A stretch of DNA of 64,000 bases from Streptomyces decoyicus (GTDB lineage: Bacteria; Actinomycetota; Actinomycetes; Streptomycetales; Streptomycetaceae), in the NCBI RefSeq assembly GCF_019880305.1, contig NZ_CP082301.1, positions 930,001-994,000 on the forward strand, read 5' to 3'. Below are positions 63,668 to 64,000 of this stretch, piece after piece. The stretch's first letter is position 1, and every line of letters starts with the position of its first letter. The notes under the pieces were generated by a model. That model saw nothing but the letters and a program-made list of their open reading frames with translations. It made no database searches and was not told the DNA's origin. A program made the position numbers and the translations under genes.

Positions 63668-64000
63668 TCACGCGGTCGGCAGCCACCCCACGTGCCCCGC
63701 GAGCAACGCATAGCCGACGAACGCCACGGTGTCGATCAGGGCATGCGCGGCGACCAGCGGCCCGACCCGTCCCCACCGCCGGTAGAGCAGGACGAAGATC
63801 ACGCCCATCACCATGTTGCCGACGAAGCCGCCGAGGCCCTGATAGAGGTGGTAGGAACCGCGCAGCAGGGAGCTGGCCGCGAGTGCGGCCGTCGGAGTCC
63901 AGCCCAACTGCCCCAGCCTGCGCAGCAGATACCCGACGACGATGACCTCCTCCAGGACGGCGTTCTGCACCGCGGAGGCGATCAGCACCGGGATCTTCCA
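63668..64000 (-). CDS. CPBP-family intramembrane metalloprotease, 5' end outside the window
   Basis: The visible 110 C-terminal residues have the three CPBP motifs: the Glu pair in AVLEEVIVVGYLLRRLGQL, SSLLRGSYHLYQGLGGFVGN with Arg and His, and HALIDTVAFVGYALL with the last His. Hydrophobic helices fit a membrane protease (Rce1/PrsW-like superfamily). The frame is open to the right edge, and the N-terminal half lies outside. Confidence 0.88.
   Translation of the reverse strand, partial: WKIPVLIASAVQNAVLEEVIVVGYLLRRLGQLGWTPTAALAASSLLRGSYHLYQGLGGFVGNMVMGVIFVLLYRRWGRVGPLVAAHALIDTVAFVGYALLAGHVGWLPTA

Overview
The window is high-GC DNA (G/C-rich third codon positions, many GTG starts, rare TTA codons, leaderless-looking genes) from an actinomycete, almost certainly a Streptomyces. 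The clearest marker is a complete-looking whiE spore-pigment type II polyketide locus at the left edge (1-7127): ORF VII to ORF I on the minus strand (cyclase, aromatase, ACP, KS-beta, KS-alpha, cupin, SchA/CurD protein) and the divergent FAD hydroxylase ORF VIII.

Left-centre (7.3-32 kb). Mostly single-gene chromosomal functions: glutathione peroxidase, a STAS anti-sigma antagonist whose phospho-acceptor is missing, a GAF sensor kinase with a decayed ATPase domain and a probable CTG start, an ABC exporter behind a SoxR-box-like promoter, an NTF2-like protein, apolipoprotein N-acyltransferase, a Gfo/Idh/MocA oxidoreductase, uracil-DNA glycosylase, two SDR reductases, a HipA-like kinase with its DUF3037 partner, a NAD-dependent epimerase, an IPT/TIG-repeat protein, a secreted protein built of three Cys/Trp repeats, DUF2267 and DUF5954 proteins. 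Several stretches are decaying: a flavin monooxygenase and a TetR regulator that have both lost their N-termini at one scar (16.2-17.2 kb), an IS982-type transposase relic with an internal stop (22.4-22.8 kb) and a frameshifted glyoxalase gene (22.9-23.2 kb).

Centre (28.7-41.2 kb). This is the accessory region of greatest interest. A STAND-like ATPase gene, preceded by three 15-bp tandem repeats and carrying a TTA codon, is paired with a membrane-anchored type-1 periplasmic-binding-fold receptor. Directly downstream are a WXG100-type protein and a 2165-residue protein with a WXG/CpnT-like N-terminus, about 1700 residues dominated by Gly/Ser/Asp/Pro repeats, an embedded papain-fold (Tox-PL-like) domain with an intact Cys-His-Asp triad, and a C-terminal nucleic-acid-deaminase-like domain. 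This large gene also has a TTA codon. A HEAT-repeat protein (convergent) and a YrhB-like small protein follow and are candidate immunity proteins. The reading offered here is a bldA-dependent type VII secretion effector locus with two warheads in one polypeptide.

Right (41.8-64 kb). S9/DPP4 peptidase, Tat/lipoprotein-type Rieske protein, isochorismatase-fold protein without the catalytic Cys behind a 17-bp tandem repeat array, F420/FMN split-barrel proteins, matB (malonyl-CoA synthetase) overlapping a fused carboxyltransferase, LysR/EamA and MocR/PPOX divergent pairs, a PaiB-like protein, an EamA relic beside an intact EamA exporter, a Clp-N protein, SRPBCC and His-rich PadR proteins, VOC/AraC pair, a UvrA-like (class II) ABC protein of the drug-resistance type, PhzF, and a CPBP protease cut by the right edge. 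No rRNA, tRNA or CRISPR array was seen. Strong inverted repeats that look like terminators separate many of the convergent genes.
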